64,000 nt of DNA from Ureaplasma canigenitalium ATCC 51252 (GCF_000712165.1 NZ_JONZ01000004.1:124001-188000); one strand, 5' to 3'. Positions 10,213 through 20,154 are shown, counted from the stretch's first letter. The notes: a model not told the origin generated them from the sequence alone. Numbers and translations: made by a program.

Positions 10213-10355
10213 TTTACAATCCTTTACAATATTTATATTTATTTAACGATATAAATAAGTAATATATGTTCTATATATAAAAACATAGATTTATATATCA
10301 ATATTATTTAAACATAAAAAAAATTTGGTACAGTTTATTACTATCTAAAAAAGCA

Positions 10356-10392
10356 AAAAAATCATCAAACAGTTTTTATTTGATGATTTTTT
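10356..10392 (-). terminator. Terminator of the HAD phosphatase gene
   Basis: A perfect 14-base inverted repeat: AAAAAATCATCAAA (10356-10369) and TTTGATGATTTTTT (10379-10392) with a 9-base loop. It lies 20 bases past the minus-strand HAD stop and upstream of the lipoprotein promoter region. Confidence 0.85.
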
Positions 10393-10411
10393 ATGATGAA
10401 ACAAAACCTTA

Positions 10412-11305
10412 CTATTTAATGCAATTACGTTCGTAAATTTCCTTTAAAACATAATCTAATTCTCAAATTACACCATTTTCCTGGTTAGTGTGTTTCGTGA
10501 TATGACGAGCCATTAGTTTAGCACTTCTTGTACCGTTTTTCATTGCGAAACCATAACCAGCTTGATTTAACATAGTTAAATCATTTTCACCGTCACCAAA
10601 GGAAATACAACGATCAAGAGGAATACCGTAATATGACGAAAGATAACGCATGGCCATTGCTTTATCAGCGAAAGCGGAATTAATTTCAATAACTTCAACG
10701 GTATCAGCACTTGATGTTGATCAACTTCTCACAGCGAGAGTCGGAGCTATTTGCTTGATGTGGTAAACCATAGTGTCAAACAATGATTTTGAATCGACAT
10801 TTAGCAATAATGCATTAACATCGTCTTTGATATTTTCAATCTTATTTTCAAGATTGTGTGATAAGTTTCCACCTTCTTCCATTTTAACATGGAAAATATC
10901 ACGGAATGACTTTCAAATAACAGGGTCCATATGGTCATTTAGAAGTCTCGCTTCATTGTTTGCTTCAACAACCGCATTAGAGATATTTTTTGAGATATAA
11001 GGGTCACACAAAATAGCCTTAACAATATTTTTACTAAAAGGCATGTTAATTGGTGTAAAGTTAATATCAGTTGGATTTGAGATATAAGCACCATTGTAAT
11101 TGGCCATTAATGTTTTAAGTCCAAGCTGTTCATAAACATGAAGAGCACCACGGATTGGTCTTCCTGTTACGATACAAAAAATGTGGCCATCTTCAACTAG
11201 TTTTTTTACTCCCTGAATTGTTTTTTCACTCAATTTACCTTCGGAATCTAATAGAGTACCATCTAAATCACAGGTAATTAGAAATTTATTAAATCGTGTA
11301 TTCAT
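10412..11305 (-). CDS. HAD superfamily (Cof-type) phosphatase
   Basis: A 297-residue Cof-type HAD hydrolase. Motif I is CDLDGTLLD (residues 12-20), motif II is VTGR (about 46), and motif IV is FGDGENDLTML near residue 230. The start ATG 11303-11305 is preceded by a strong AGGAGG ribosome site (10310-style spacing: CCTCCT on plus at 11310-11315). TGA codons read as Trp bridge frames at about 10730, 10910 and 10463 (VIWELDYVL). Stop is TAG 10412-10414. It lies downstream of trpS on the same strand with a short gap. Physiological substrate unknown; it may dephosphorylate sugar phosphates or flavin precursors like other Cof proteins. Confidence 0.88.
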
Positions 11306-11353
11306 TTTTCCTCCTGCAAACTTTATATAGTTTATATATTATATAGAATACCA

Positions 11354-12355
11354 TTAATTAAATTTCATATTTTTCATCACCAAATCAATTGTCGAGTTAG
11401 CAACATCATTTGCTTTGAGAGTTCCACGACTAATTACCTCATCGAGAACACTTGATGACATTAGTTCAGCAACTTTTTCGTTAATTGAAGACAACTTATT
11501 AATAACTAAATCGGCAACATCCTTTTTAAATTCACCATAACTCTTACCCTCATATTTTTTTTCTACATCTGTTATTGAGTTAGATGAAAGTGCCACAAAA
11601 ATGTTGATTAAATTAGTAACGCCTGGTTGTTTTTCAGGGTCATACTTAACATTATTTAAACTATCTGTTTTAGCTGACATAATTTTTTTTCTGATAGTAC
11701 TCTCATCATCAGTAAGAAAAATTGTCCCTTTTGTATTAGAAGCGGATTTTGACATCTTATTTAATGGGTTTTGTAAATCCATAATCCGCGAACCATATTT
11801 TGGTATAAATGGAGTTGGCATAGTAAAGGTTACTTCGTACCGTTGATTAAAACGGGAAGCTAAGTTACGTGTTAATTCAAGATGTTGTTTTTGGTCGCTC
11901 CCTACAGGAATTAAGTCAGCATTAAAAATTAAAATATCCGCAGCCATTAGGGTTGGATAAGTTAGAAGTCCAGTAGGAATCATCTTTGTGTTGTTAGACA
12001 TATTCTTTAAATTTTGAATCTTATCCTTATATTGTGTCATACGTTCTAACTCTCCTAAGGTTGACATACACAAAAGGATATGCGATAAAAGCGGAATTGC
12101 TTCCACCTTACTTTGATAGAAGAAGTTAACCTTATTTAAATCAAGTCCACAAGCGATATATGTTGCTATGATTTTTTTCTTTTTTGTAATAAAATCAGTG
12201 TTATCAAAAAGATTTGTCGTAAGAGCATGGAGGTCTGCTACAAAAAGAAACATCTCATATTCATCTTGAAGTAAGACGAGCGGGAGAATGGCTCCTAGGT
12301 AGTTACCGAGTGTTAAGTTATTTGTTGGTTGAATACCAGATAGAATACGCTTCAT
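11354..12355 (-). CDS. trpS: Tryptophanyl-tRNA synthetase
   Basis: Class I aminoacyl-tRNA synthetase of 333 residues, the normal bacterial length, charging tRNA-Trp. In this organism it must serve both UGG and UGA codons. The HIGH-equivalent is TLGNYLGA near residue 16 after GIQPTNN, and the KMSKS loop is KMSKSAS near residue 200. The specificity region MAADILIFNADLIPVGSDQ is clear. The start overlaps, in opposite orientation, the upstream region of the spx-like gene; the two diverge. Stop is TAA 11354-11356, followed 48 bases later by the HAD gene. Confidence 0.97.
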   Translation of the reverse strand: MKRILSGIQPTNNLTLGNYLGAILPLVLLQDEYEMFLFVADLHALTTNLFDNTDFITKKKKIIATYIACGLDLNKVNFFYQSKVEAIPLLSHILLCMSTLGELERMTQYKDKIQNLKNMSNNTKMIPTGLLTYPTLMAADILIFNADLIPVGSDQKQHLELTRNLASRFNQRYEVTFTMPTPFIPKYGSRIMDLQNPLNKMSKSASNTKGTIFLTDDESTIRKKIMSAKTDSLNNVKYDPEKQPGVTNLINIFVALSSNSITDVEKKYEGKSYGEFKKDVADLVINKLSSINEKVAELMSSSVLDEVISRGTLKANDVANSTIDLVMKNMKFN

Positions 12356-12441
12356 ATTTCCTCGAAAAAATTTTAAAAAATTTAATATATTTTATTACTT
12401 TTAACGATAAAATAACATTGGAAGAAAATATAGGAACTTTA

Positions 12442-12834
12442 ATGATATATGTACTTTACTCGCAAAACTGTACTGCATCTAAGAAAATCGTTGCTTTTTT
12501 TAGAAGGAATCAAATTAGGTTTAACAAAATTTTGCTTGGTATAGATCATGTCAGCAGAAGTATGATACTTGACATTTTGCTCTTATGTGACAACGGTTTT
12601 GAAAACATTTTTTCATTAAAAACAGCAATTGCGAAAGAAATGAATATTACAAAGGAAAAACTTAATAACTTCACTACTAATGAAGCGATTAATTTACTTT
12701 CTACTCATTCTAATCTATTTAAAAGTCCTATCACTATTCAATACGACCAATTTCAAAGACCATATCGACTATTAGTTGGTTATAATTCACAAGATGTAGA
12801 AATTTTTCTTCGAGATAAGGAAGATATTCGTTAA
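12442..12834 (+). CDS. Spx/ArsC family protein
   Basis: A 130-residue thioredoxin-fold protein of the ArsC/Spx family. Spx proteins bind the RNA polymerase alpha C-terminal domain and mediate stress responses; ArsC proteins reduce arsenate. The N-terminal motif is YSQNCTASKK with Cys10; the second Cys of the Spx CxxC switch is replaced by Ser (CTAS), so no redox disulfide switch of the usual type is possible. I chose ATG 12442 (with AGGAA upstream) over a longer frame that would begin inside trpS. It ends one base before nadK. The genomic context gives no arsenate resistance, favouring an Spx-like regulator. Confidence 0.75.
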   Translation: MIYVLYSQNCTASKKIVAFFRRNQIRFNKILLGIDHVSRSMILDILLLCDNGFENIFSLKTAIAKEMNITKEKLNNFTTNEAINLLSTHSNLFKSPITIQYDQFQRPYRLLVGYNSQDVEIFLRDKEDIR

Positions 12835-12835
12835 A

Positions 12836-13612
12836 ATGAGCAAAACTCTTAAATACAACATTCACTGTTGCAATAACATCTGCACCTCACTGATTGAAAA
12901 ACTGAAGGATAAACTAAACTCAGGTAAGGACTCATTATTTATTTACGATGAAGAAGAGTTTGAATATCTCTTTGTTCTTGGAGGAGACGGAACAATTCTC
13001 TTTAACCTTGATAGGTATAAGGAAACAGATATTAAAATTATTGGTATTAATTATGGGAGACTAGGTTTTTATAGTTTTTTCGATAGTATTGATGATCTTG
13101 ACATAAATTTAATCCTAGAACCGTCATCGTATAAGCATTTAGATGTTTTGGAAGTTAAGGTTGATAACGAAACATATTTTTCATTTAATGAAATATATGT
13201 TGAAAACCACACAGTTTTTCAACATCATTTATATTTAGATAACGAATTCTTTTTTTCCTCACATAGTAGTTCTTATTATGTTTCAACAGTTACAGGTTCT
13301 ACTGGAAAAAATTTATCAATCGGTGGGCCAATGCTCTTTAATGTAGAAAATCTTTTTATTTTTAAAAATGTTTTTAGTGTTAATAACAATGTTTATCGAA
13401 CTTTTGACCAACCGATTGTTTTTGATAAAAAAAACAGTTTAATTATCAAAAACGATGACAATTTAGCGAATATAGTAATTGATGGTAGACTTGTTTTAAA
13501 AAATAAAAAAATTTCAACCATCAAGATTGAATTATCTAAATCAAAAATCTTTTTAATGTTTAATTTGAAAAAACAAAAACTAATTAACAAAATAACTAGG
13601 TCGTATTTATAA
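12836..13612 (+). CDS. nadK: NAD kinase
   Basis: A 258-residue NAD+/ATP (or polyphosphate) kinase that makes NADP+. The GGDGT nucleotide motif is at residues 49-53, followed by the family segment GINYGRLGFY. The conserved glycine-rich block appears as VTGSTGKNLSIGGPM. The start is ATG 12836-12838 immediately after the spx-like stop (1-base gap), indicating one transcript. Length is close to other mollicute NadK proteins. Secure assignment, although the region after residue 100 is divergent. Confidence 0.93.
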   Translation: MSKTLKYNIHCCNNICTSLIEKLKDKLNSGKDSLFIYDEEEFEYLFVLGGDGTILFNLDRYKETDIKIIGINYGRLGFYSFFDSIDDLDINLILEPSSYKHLDVLEVKVDNETYFSFNEIYVENHTVFQHHLYLDNEFFFSSHSSSYYVSTVTGSTGKNLSIGGPMLFNVENLFIFKNVFSVNNNVYRTFDQPIVFDKKNSLIIKNDDNLANIVIDGRLVLKNKKISTIKIELSKSKIFLMFNLKKQKLINKITRSYL

Positions 13613-13638
13613 TTATATGTAGATTTGAAAGGGTAGTT

Positions 13639-14007
13639 ATGAAGAAGAATTGAAAGATCATTTTGTTGTATATATTTACTTTTGGGATAGCCTATTTCGT
13701 TCTTCGAGCGAAGGCGAAAAAAAGAGCAAAGATGCACAATGAGCAACTTTCAATCACTGAAAAGCTACCATTTGATATTAATGATTTTTATTCTTATGTC
13801 GGAATGAAGGATAATATCCTTGATGTGGATGCAACCATTAATACCCTAAAACTGCAAGTCAAAGACAAAGAATTAATTAATAAAGATAACTTAAAAAAAC
13901 TAGGAGTTAAAGGCATCTTATCAAATGGCCAGCAGATTTCATTGGTCATTGGTGATTTTAGCCTTAAATTAAAAGAAATAATTAAAAAAGATATTTTTAA
14001 TGTATAG
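13639..14007 (+). CDS. Membrane-anchored PTS EIIB-like protein lacking the phosphocysteine
   Basis: A 122-residue protein with one N-terminal membrane helix (residues 4-20) and basic stretch RAKAKKRAK. Its C-terminal domain resembles glucose-type PTS EIIB in order: MKDNILDVDATINTLKLQVKD, then NLKKLGVKGILSNGQQISLVIG. In true EIIB the equivalent of DATINTL is DACxTRL with the phosphorylated Cys; here Thr replaces it. It therefore cannot accept phosphate in the known way. There is no EIIC nearby. Start ATG 13639 is recovered by reading TGA as Trp (KKNWKII). The resemblance is by eye; a regulatory or structural role is only inference. Confidence 0.62.
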
Positions 14008-14037
14008 TTATATGGTTAACTTGAGAGGTTCACAAAT

Positions 14038-14259
14038 ATGTTAATTAAACCACAGAAGCAAGACGAAAAAATATATAGGATTAAGGAAATCACTGATGAT
14101 TTTATCATCCTTGAAAACTCAGTCGGTGATGTTAAAAAGATTGAACCCGTTGAATTCGTTTTGCATGAAATTGAACCAGTGGTCGATCACTATATTCATT
14201 TAATTAAGTTTGATTCACACGGTGGTTCTGTATTTGAAGAATATAATCAAGAAGATTAA
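14038..14259 (+). CDS. Small conserved-looking hypothetical protein
   Basis: A 73-residue acidic protein (start MLIKPQKQDEKIYRI, end EEYNQED) with no membrane segment and no motif I know. It starts 30 bases after the EIIB-like gene, with GAGAGG upstream as ribosome site, and its stop lies one base from the convergent rlmH stop. The beta-rich pattern with YRIKEITDDFIILENSVGDVKKIEP suggests a small barrel-like fold, which is speculation. It is likely to be a real gene because it fills the operon space in the correct orientation. Confidence 0.5.
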   Translation: MLIKPQKQDEKIYRIKEITDDFIILENSVGDVKKIEPVEFVLHEIEPVVDHYIHLIKFDSHGGSVFEEYNQED

Positions 14260-14260
14260 A

Positions 14261-14740
14261 CTATTTGTGATATTTAATGTTTTTAGTAATCGTTATAGCT
14301 CGATAAATTTGTTCGAGTAGCATTACAAGAAAGAAGTTATGTGGGAAGGTCATTGGACTAAAACTAAGTTTTACGTGAGCGATTTCTTTGATGGTTTTTG
14401 ACAGTCCATGAGAACCACCAATGATAAAAACAATATTTTTATGGCCACCGATGTTAATTTCTTCGATTTTTTGACTAAACATGACACTGTCAAATAATTC
14501 GCCTTCAATACACATACTAAAGATAAAATCGGTCTTAGGATTGATTTTATTTTTTATTTCATTTCCTTCATCCATTAAGATTCTTTCAAGTTCCCCCTGG
14601 CTATCGTTTTTCGGATCATTATGGTCTTTTAGAAAAATGATTTCAATTTTGCTATAAGGGAGAATTCTACAAAGGTATTCATTAATCAATTCTTTAAGAT
14701 GGTTATTTTTGACACTACCAACCGCAATGATTTTTATCAT
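14261..14740 (-). CDS. rlmH: 23S rRNA (pseudouridine-1915-N3)-methyltransferase
   Basis: RlmH of 159 residues, the standard size, a SPOUT-class enzyme that methylates pseudouridine 1915 in helix 69 of 23S rRNA on assembled 70S ribosomes. The SAM-binding knot signature is VFIIGGSHGLS (about residues 104-114), followed by the conserved C-terminal block FSPMTFPHNFFLVMLLEQIYRA; the last residues ITITKNIKYHK match the family C-terminus (YHK). It is convergent with the 73-residue gene and diverges from tpiA. Confidence 0.96.
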   Translation of the reverse strand: MIKIIAVGSVKNNHLKELINEYLCRILPYSKIEIIFLKDHNDPKNDSQGELERILMDEGNEIKNKINPKTDFIFSMCIEGELFDSVMFSQKIEEINIGGHKNIVFIIGGSHGLSKTIKEIAHVKLSFSPMTFPHNFFLVMLLEQIYRAITITKNIKYHK

Positions 14741-14793
14741 ATTTAAAATTCTTCAAATGTATAATTAATACTAAATAATTATAGGGATAATGT

Positions 14794-15510
14794 ATGCGGT
14801 ATTTTATAGCAAATTTTAAAATGTATAGTACAAGAGAAATGTTGCTTTCGTTTCTTGAAAAGGTAGATGTTAAAAAAAATGACGACCTATTTGTTGGGAT
14901 AGCAATTGGGGATGTTTATCTGCAACACTATCGAAAACTTTTTAAAGAAAAAGGTTTCGAAGTGCTTGGACAAAATGTCCATTATGAAGAAAATGGTGCT
15001 TTTACTGGCAATATTAGTGTGCTACAGTTAAAAGATATTGGAGTTAAATATGCGCTAATTGGTCATAGTGAGACTCGAGTTTACATCGGTCAGGATGAGG
15101 TTAATGAAAGAACAAGAAGAGCACTTAAATACGGAATGAGAACAGTTCTTTGTATTGGTGAACCACTTGAAACTTATGAAGGAATGAAGTCAGAAGCTTA
15201 TTTAAAAAATCAACTAAGTATGATTAAAACCTTTGATCATCTTGATCATTTGATAATTGCTTACGAGCCAATCTATGCTATTGGGAAGAAAATTGCTTCA
15301 AGTGAACATATTGAAAAAATGATTCATATGATAAAAAGCCACCTTAAGGAGGAAACAGGTTTTAATATCCCTGTTGTTTATGGTGGTTCTGTTAGTCCGA
15401 ATAACATTGCTAATGTGTTAAATATTAAGGGCATTGATGGTGTACTTGTTGGTAAAGCTTCAATTGATCCGGTTTCATTTAATGAAATTATGAGTCAATT
15501 TGGTAAGTAG
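14794..15510 (+). CDS. tpiA: Triosephosphate isomerase
   Basis: Glycolytic enzyme of 238 residues interconverting dihydroxyacetone phosphate and glyceraldehyde 3-phosphate. Catalytic residues are visible: Asn7 and Lys9 (ANFKMY, where most species have NWK), His91 in LIGHSETR and Glu158 in AYEPIYAIG. The phosphate loop is VYGGSVSPNN. The Trp-to-Phe change in the N-terminal signature is tolerated. The stop is 2 bases before gpmI, so the two glycolytic genes form one unit. Confidence 0.97.
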   Translation: MRYFIANFKMYSTREMLLSFLEKVDVKKNDDLFVGIAIGDVYLQHYRKLFKEKGFEVLGQNVHYEENGAFTGNISVLQLKDIGVKYALIGHSETRVYIGQDEVNERTRRALKYGMRTVLCIGEPLETYEGMKSEAYLKNQLSMIKTFDHLDHLIIAYEPIYAIGKKIASSEHIEKMIHMIKSHLKEETGFNIPVVYGGSVSPNNIANVLNIKGIDGVLVGKASIDPVSFNEIMSQFGK

Positions 15511-15512
15511 GT

Positions 15513-17006
15513 ATGAAACGAAAAAAAATAGGTTTAGTGATACTAGATGGATATGGAATTGGTGAAGCAAATGAACACAATGCCATTTACCAGAATGATC
15601 ATTTTATAAAAGAATTGTTATCTAAATATCCGCATAATACAATTCATGCTAGTGGAAGGTATATGGGGTTACATGATAACCAATTTGGTAATTCAGAAAT
15701 TGGTCATCTTACGATTGGTGCAGGGACAATTATTCTTAATGATGAGAAACAAATTAACAGTTTTATTGATGATCAAAACTATCGTAACCCGCTCCTAGAC
15801 ACGATTAAAAATGATTATGTCCATATTGTTGGTCTTTATTCAACAGGAAAAGTGCATGCTAGTCATGACCATATTAAGTGATTAATTAGTCAACTTTATA
15901 AACGAAATAAAAAGACAATTTTGCATATTCTTACTGACGGTCGAGATTCTTATAAACATGAATTTCATAAATTTATTGATGAGATAACAAATTTTTGTTC
16001 TAAACATAATGCAGTCATTAAATCGCTAGGTGGACGTTATTTCGGAATGGATCGTGACCAAAGATGAGAAAGAACTTCGCAAGCTTTTAATGTGATGTTT
16101 TTTAATGAAAATACAACTAATAAAACCTTAGAAGAGATTTTTAATGAAGCTCACAGTAAAAATATTTCGGATGAGTTTATTGAACCTGTTTCCTTTCCTA
16201 CTGAGTTTGATTTTGCATTAAAAGAAAATGACACAGTAATCATTGCAAACTACCGTGCTGACCGAATGATGCAGATGTGTCATCTTCTTAAACATAGTGA
16301 TTATTTTCAATATCGTCATAATAAATATATTGAAAATATTAACCTATTTACCATGGTTGAATTTCCGGGAATTAATTCATCGTCGTTATTTAAAAAACAG
16401 ATTATAAATGAAACGCTCGGTGATGTTTTAAAGCAAAACAATCTTCGTCAAGCGAGAATAGCTGAAACAGAAAAATATGCTCATGTTTCTTATTTTTTTG
16501 ATGGTGGAATTGATAAAAAATACCCTTCAAAAACCCAAATACTTGTCCCTTCGAAAAAGATCAAAACCTACGATTTAGATCCTACAATGTCAGCTTCCTT
16601 GATAACTAAAGTAGCGATTGATTTTTATCATCAATACGATGTTTTTATTATTAACTATGCGAATGCTGATATGGTCGGTCACACAGGGAACCTTGAAAAA
16701 ACGAAGGAATCGATTAAACACCTTGATAGTGAAATTAAAAAACTTTACGACTATTTTAGTAATAACAACGGAATTCTTTTTATTACCGCTGATCACGGAA
16801 ATGCGGATTGTATGGTTGATGAATATAAACAAGTTATAACTTCACACACAAATAGTAAAGTTTTGTTTGTCATTACCGATAATAAGGTAAAATTAAAAGA
16901 TAATGTCAATTATTCTCTTGCGAATGTCGCTCCGACTATTTTAGATTATCTTGGTATTGATCAACCTTTATTGATGAAAGAAAGTATGTTAGAAAAAAAT
17001 AGGTAA
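15513..17006 (+). CDS. gpmI: 2,3-bisphosphoglycerate-independent phosphoglycerate mutase
   Basis: A 497-residue cofactor-independent phosphoglycerate mutase (alkaline phosphatase superfamily) interconverting 3- and 2-phosphoglycerate. The metal Asp is in VILDGYGIG (residues 9-17) and the phospho-Ser is Ser61 in GNSEIGH. The transferase domain motif VHASHDHIKW includes a TGA-encoded Trp, and DGRDS and GRYFGMDRDQRW follow. C-terminal metal ligands are in NYANADMVGHTG and ITADHGNAD. Two TGA codons (15879-15881 and about 16066) read as Trp. It lies 2 bases after tpiA and ends 1 base before the next membrane gene. Confidence 0.96.
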
Positions 17007-17007
17007 T

Positions 17008-17853
17008 ATGAACAAAGAATTTAAAATGTACTTTACTACCCTTTTCTTAACGATGTTTTTTGGATTGCTCGTTTTCTCTTGATTGTTTGTAGGAGCGATT
17101 GCGAAACCATCGGGTATTGAATTTAATCCTAATATCAAAGATTATAGTTCAAGTGTCACCTTAAACTTTGATTATCATTATTCCGTTTTTGATAATGGAT
17201 ACATCAAAACTTGAACATCGTTAAGTCCTAATGGAATACTAGTTAGCGTCTTTTTTAGTATCGCTATTTTTTTCTATTTTTTCAATATGGTTCTAATTGG
17301 GAAACTAAACTTAGGACGTGGTAGCATTGCTTGAATAGTGCTTACAACAATGTTAATGTCTACCATAGTTTATCTTTTTGGAATTAATATGCATATTTCA
17401 AATGTAAATGAGATAATTGCTAATTCTTTCTATAATAATTATCGCAACCTGGTTATTAGTAACCCAGCGTTAAGTATTGATGAGAAAAATCAAATGCTGA
17501 TGAATTTTATGATTTATTACAACATCACTCCGATTGAAGATTTACACACAAACCTACTAAATATTAATAGTTTCACAATAGCTAGCGATAATCTTTCAAT
17601 CAGTCCTTCGTTTATTTATCATAGTGTTGGTTATACCAATCAAAGTCTTATTTATTTTACAATTACAATAGGAAGTATCATTCTAATGATTTCCTTTATT
17701 TTTTATTTAATTGTCGCTATTCAGCTAATCAATGCTTTAGTCAAAGAACCGGTTAAACAAGTTGACGAACTACCGAAAAAACGGAGTCGAAAACCAATGA
17801 TTGTCGCTCCTGACCCTTCGCTTGAACAAGTGTTCGTTGATCTTGATCTTTAA
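17008..17853 (+). CDS. Hypothetical four-helix membrane protein in the glycolytic gene run
   Basis: A 281-residue protein, not recognised. Helices are at about residues 8-32, 75-95, 107-127 and 210-240, with an extracellular-looking loop of about 80 residues between helices 3 and 4 and a basic C-terminal tail (PKKRSRKP). TGA codons read as Trp (FSWLFVGA, KTWTSL, IAWIVL). Start ATG 17008-17010 overlaps no other gene and follows the gpmI stop by one base. Its N-terminal helix plus loop and its final helix resemble the protein at 51909-52619 in layout and spelling, so the two may be paralogues. Confidence 0.7.
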
Positions 17854-17888
17854 TCTTTATTTCTTTTTATACAGATGGATGTTTCTTT

Positions 17889-19190
17889 ATGCAAATTAAA
17901 AACATGTTTTCCCTTATGGTCTTAGATTCTCGTGGTAATCCTACTTTGATGACCAAAATTATTCTTAGTAATGGTGAAAAAGTAAGTGCTATTGTTCCCT
18001 CAGGTGCTAGTACAGGTAAGAAAGAAGCACTAGAACTAAGAGATGGAGATAAGAAAAAATTTAAGGGTAAAAGTGTTTTTAATGCAATTCAAAATGTCAA
18101 CGACATCATCGCCCCTGTTTTTATAGGTGAAGAACTTGACGATTTTACTAGACTTGATAGGAAACTACTCCTATTAGATGAAACAAAAAATAAAAGCAAC
18201 CTAGGAGCAAATGCTATTCTTTCAGTTAGCATCGCACTACTCAAAGCGGTTGCTCTTACCAAGAAAATGGAAATTTATGATTACATAAAAAAAGAGTTAA
18301 TGGGTGACAAGACAGATCTTTACCATGCTCCGATTCCGATGCTTAACTTAATTAATGGTGGAGCTCATGCGAATAATTCGCTTGACTTTCAGGAATTTAT
18401 GATTGTCCCCCAAAAAGCAAGTTCTTTTTTTCAAGCAATAAAGATTAGTGCTGAAATTTTTTATGAACTAGAAGCTTTTATTAAGCAAAAAAAATTGAGC
18501 ACTTCAAAAGGAGATGAAGGTGGTTTCGCCCCCGATTTACCTTCAATTGAAGAAGCACTTAAATTACTAACAAGAGCAATTAAAAAAGCAAAATATACTC
18601 CCGATTCAACCGAAGGAGTTGGTATTGCAATCGATGTTGCTGCTAACGAACTTTCTGATAATTCAATTTATATTTTTAAAAAAGCAATTAGTAACAACTC
18701 GAATTTTAGTCAATTAACTTATACATCAGAAGAACTCCTTCAATACTATAAGGAATTAATTGAGTTATTTCCTATTGTTAGTATTGAAGATGGTTTTGCG
18801 GAGAACGATCTTCAAGGATTTGCCCAGTTTAATAAAGAGTGCTCGATTATGAACGTTGGAGATGATCTTTATTGTACGAATCTTCATTATTTAAAAGAAT
18901 ATAGTAAGATGAATCTTACTAATGCTATCCTTATCAAACCCAATCAAATCGGTTCAATCACAGAAACAATTGAAACAATTAAGTTCGCCCAATCAAAAAA
19001 GATGAAAATTATTGTTTCACATCGTTCTGGTGACACTGAAGATACTTTTATTGCCGATCTTAGTATTGGGGTTTCTGCTGACTATATTAAAACCGGTTCA
19101 CTATCGCGTAGTGAACGGGTTTCGAAATATAACCGTATCCTTGAAATTGAAAATGAGTTAAAGGATAAATTAATTTATGGGAAAAATTAA
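17889..19190 (+). CDS. eno: Enolase
   Basis: A 433-residue phosphopyruvate hydratase, standard length. N-terminal LDSRGNPTL, PSGASTGKKEALELRDGD loop, metal and catalytic segments NGGAHANNSLDFQEFMI, SKGDEGGFAPDL, SIEDGFAEND, LIKPNQIGS and SHRSGDTEDTFIADLS are all present. As in other mycoplasmas it may also appear on the cell surface, but nothing in the sequence shows this. Its last 14 bases overlap the start of pfkA, so translation of the two is coupled. Confidence 0.98.
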   Translation: MQIKNMFSLMVLDSRGNPTLMTKIILSNGEKVSAIVPSGASTGKKEALELRDGDKKKFKGKSVFNAIQNVNDIIAPVFIGEELDDFTRLDRKLLLLDETKNKSNLGANAILSVSIALLKAVALTKKMEIYDYIKKELMGDKTDLYHAPIPMLNLINGGAHANNSLDFQEFMIVPQKASSFFQAIKISAEIFYELEAFIKQKKLSTSKGDEGGFAPDLPSIEEALKLLTRAIKKAKYTPDSTEGVGIAIDVAANELSDNSIYIFKKAISNNSNFSQLTYTSEELLQYYKELIELFPIVSIEDGFAENDLQGFAQFNKECSIMNVGDDLYCTNLHYLKEYSKMNLTNAILIKPNQIGSITETIETIKFAQSKKMKIIVSHRSGDTEDTFIADLSIGVSADYIKTGSLSRSERVSKYNRILEIENELKDKLIYGKN

Positions 19191-20154
19191 TGCATTAATT
19201 ATTACTTCCGGTGGGGATAGTCCGGGAATGAATAAACTTATTAAAGAGACAAGTTTGAATTTAATTCATTATGGTAGAGTCAACAAAAAGGAAGTTAAAA
19301 TTTTCTTTGGATATCGCGGTTATCTTGGACTTTTTCAGGATGACATAAAAGAAGTCGAACCAGAAAACATTTTTTTTATCGACGAAAATGCTTCTGGATC
19401 GGTTATTAAGAGTGCTCGCTTTGTTGATCTTGGCAACAATATTGAGACTAAAACAATTATTAAAAATCTGAAAGAAAAAGGAATTAATTTATTAGTGGTT
19501 ATTGGTGGCGATGGTTCAATGGCAGGACTTAATGAGTTGCACCAAAAAAGCAAAATTACATCAATCGGTATTTTAGCTTCAATTGATAATGATTTCAAAT
19601 ATAGTTACACGGTCGGAGCAGATTCGGCGACAATTTCGAATATTCTAAATACTAATGCCCTAATTAAAAGTGCTAGAACACATGATGCTATTCAATTTAT
19701 AGAATATATGGGTCGTAATAGTAACTGATTAACAAGAGAAAGTCTTAAAACTTTCAAACCACTTTTAATTCTCGACAACACAAATAGAGAATTAGACACA
19801 ATAGAAATAATGGATTTAATATTTGAACGAATGAAAGATAAAACGTCGAATTACGATCCTATTGTTGGGGTACAAGAAAAAGTTTTTAGTGCTGGTCTCT
19901 TTGAAAATCTTAAGGGTGTTATTGAAGAACATCCGCTCTACCGTTTTCGTTATATTAATCTTTCTTATTTACAACGTGGTGCTAATATCTCTATTAGTGA
20001 TCAGAAAATTATAAAGCAAATCACTTCGTTTCTTAACTCTCAATTAAAGACTATTTTATTTAATCATGAGATGAATGTGATTTGTTATGATAAAGAAAAA
20101 GATGTAGTTGAGGTTAAAAAAACTTTAAAATGAAAAAAAAGACTAAAATCATAG
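19177..20154 (+). CDS. pfkA: 6-phosphofructokinase (divergent)
   Basis: A 325-residue ATP-dependent phosphofructokinase. Signature pieces: ITSGGDSPGMN (residues 9-19), VIGGDGSM (ATP site), ILASIDNDF with the catalytic Asp, EYMGRNSNW and LQRGANIS. The fructose 6-phosphate region is altered: family GTDxTIGFDTA appears here as YSYTVGADSA, and PGTIDND as LASIDND. TGA codons read as Trp at 19726-19728 and 20131-20133. The second means that the gene does not stop at TTAAAATGA but continues to TAG 20152-20154, overlapping pyk by 25 bases. It overlaps eno by 14 bases. Confidence 0.9.

Noticed and set aside
12310-12441. N-terminal extension of the spx-like gene into trpS
   Set aside because: The family N-terminus (MIYVLYSQNC) begins at 12442 with its own ribosome site; the extension is antisense to trpS.
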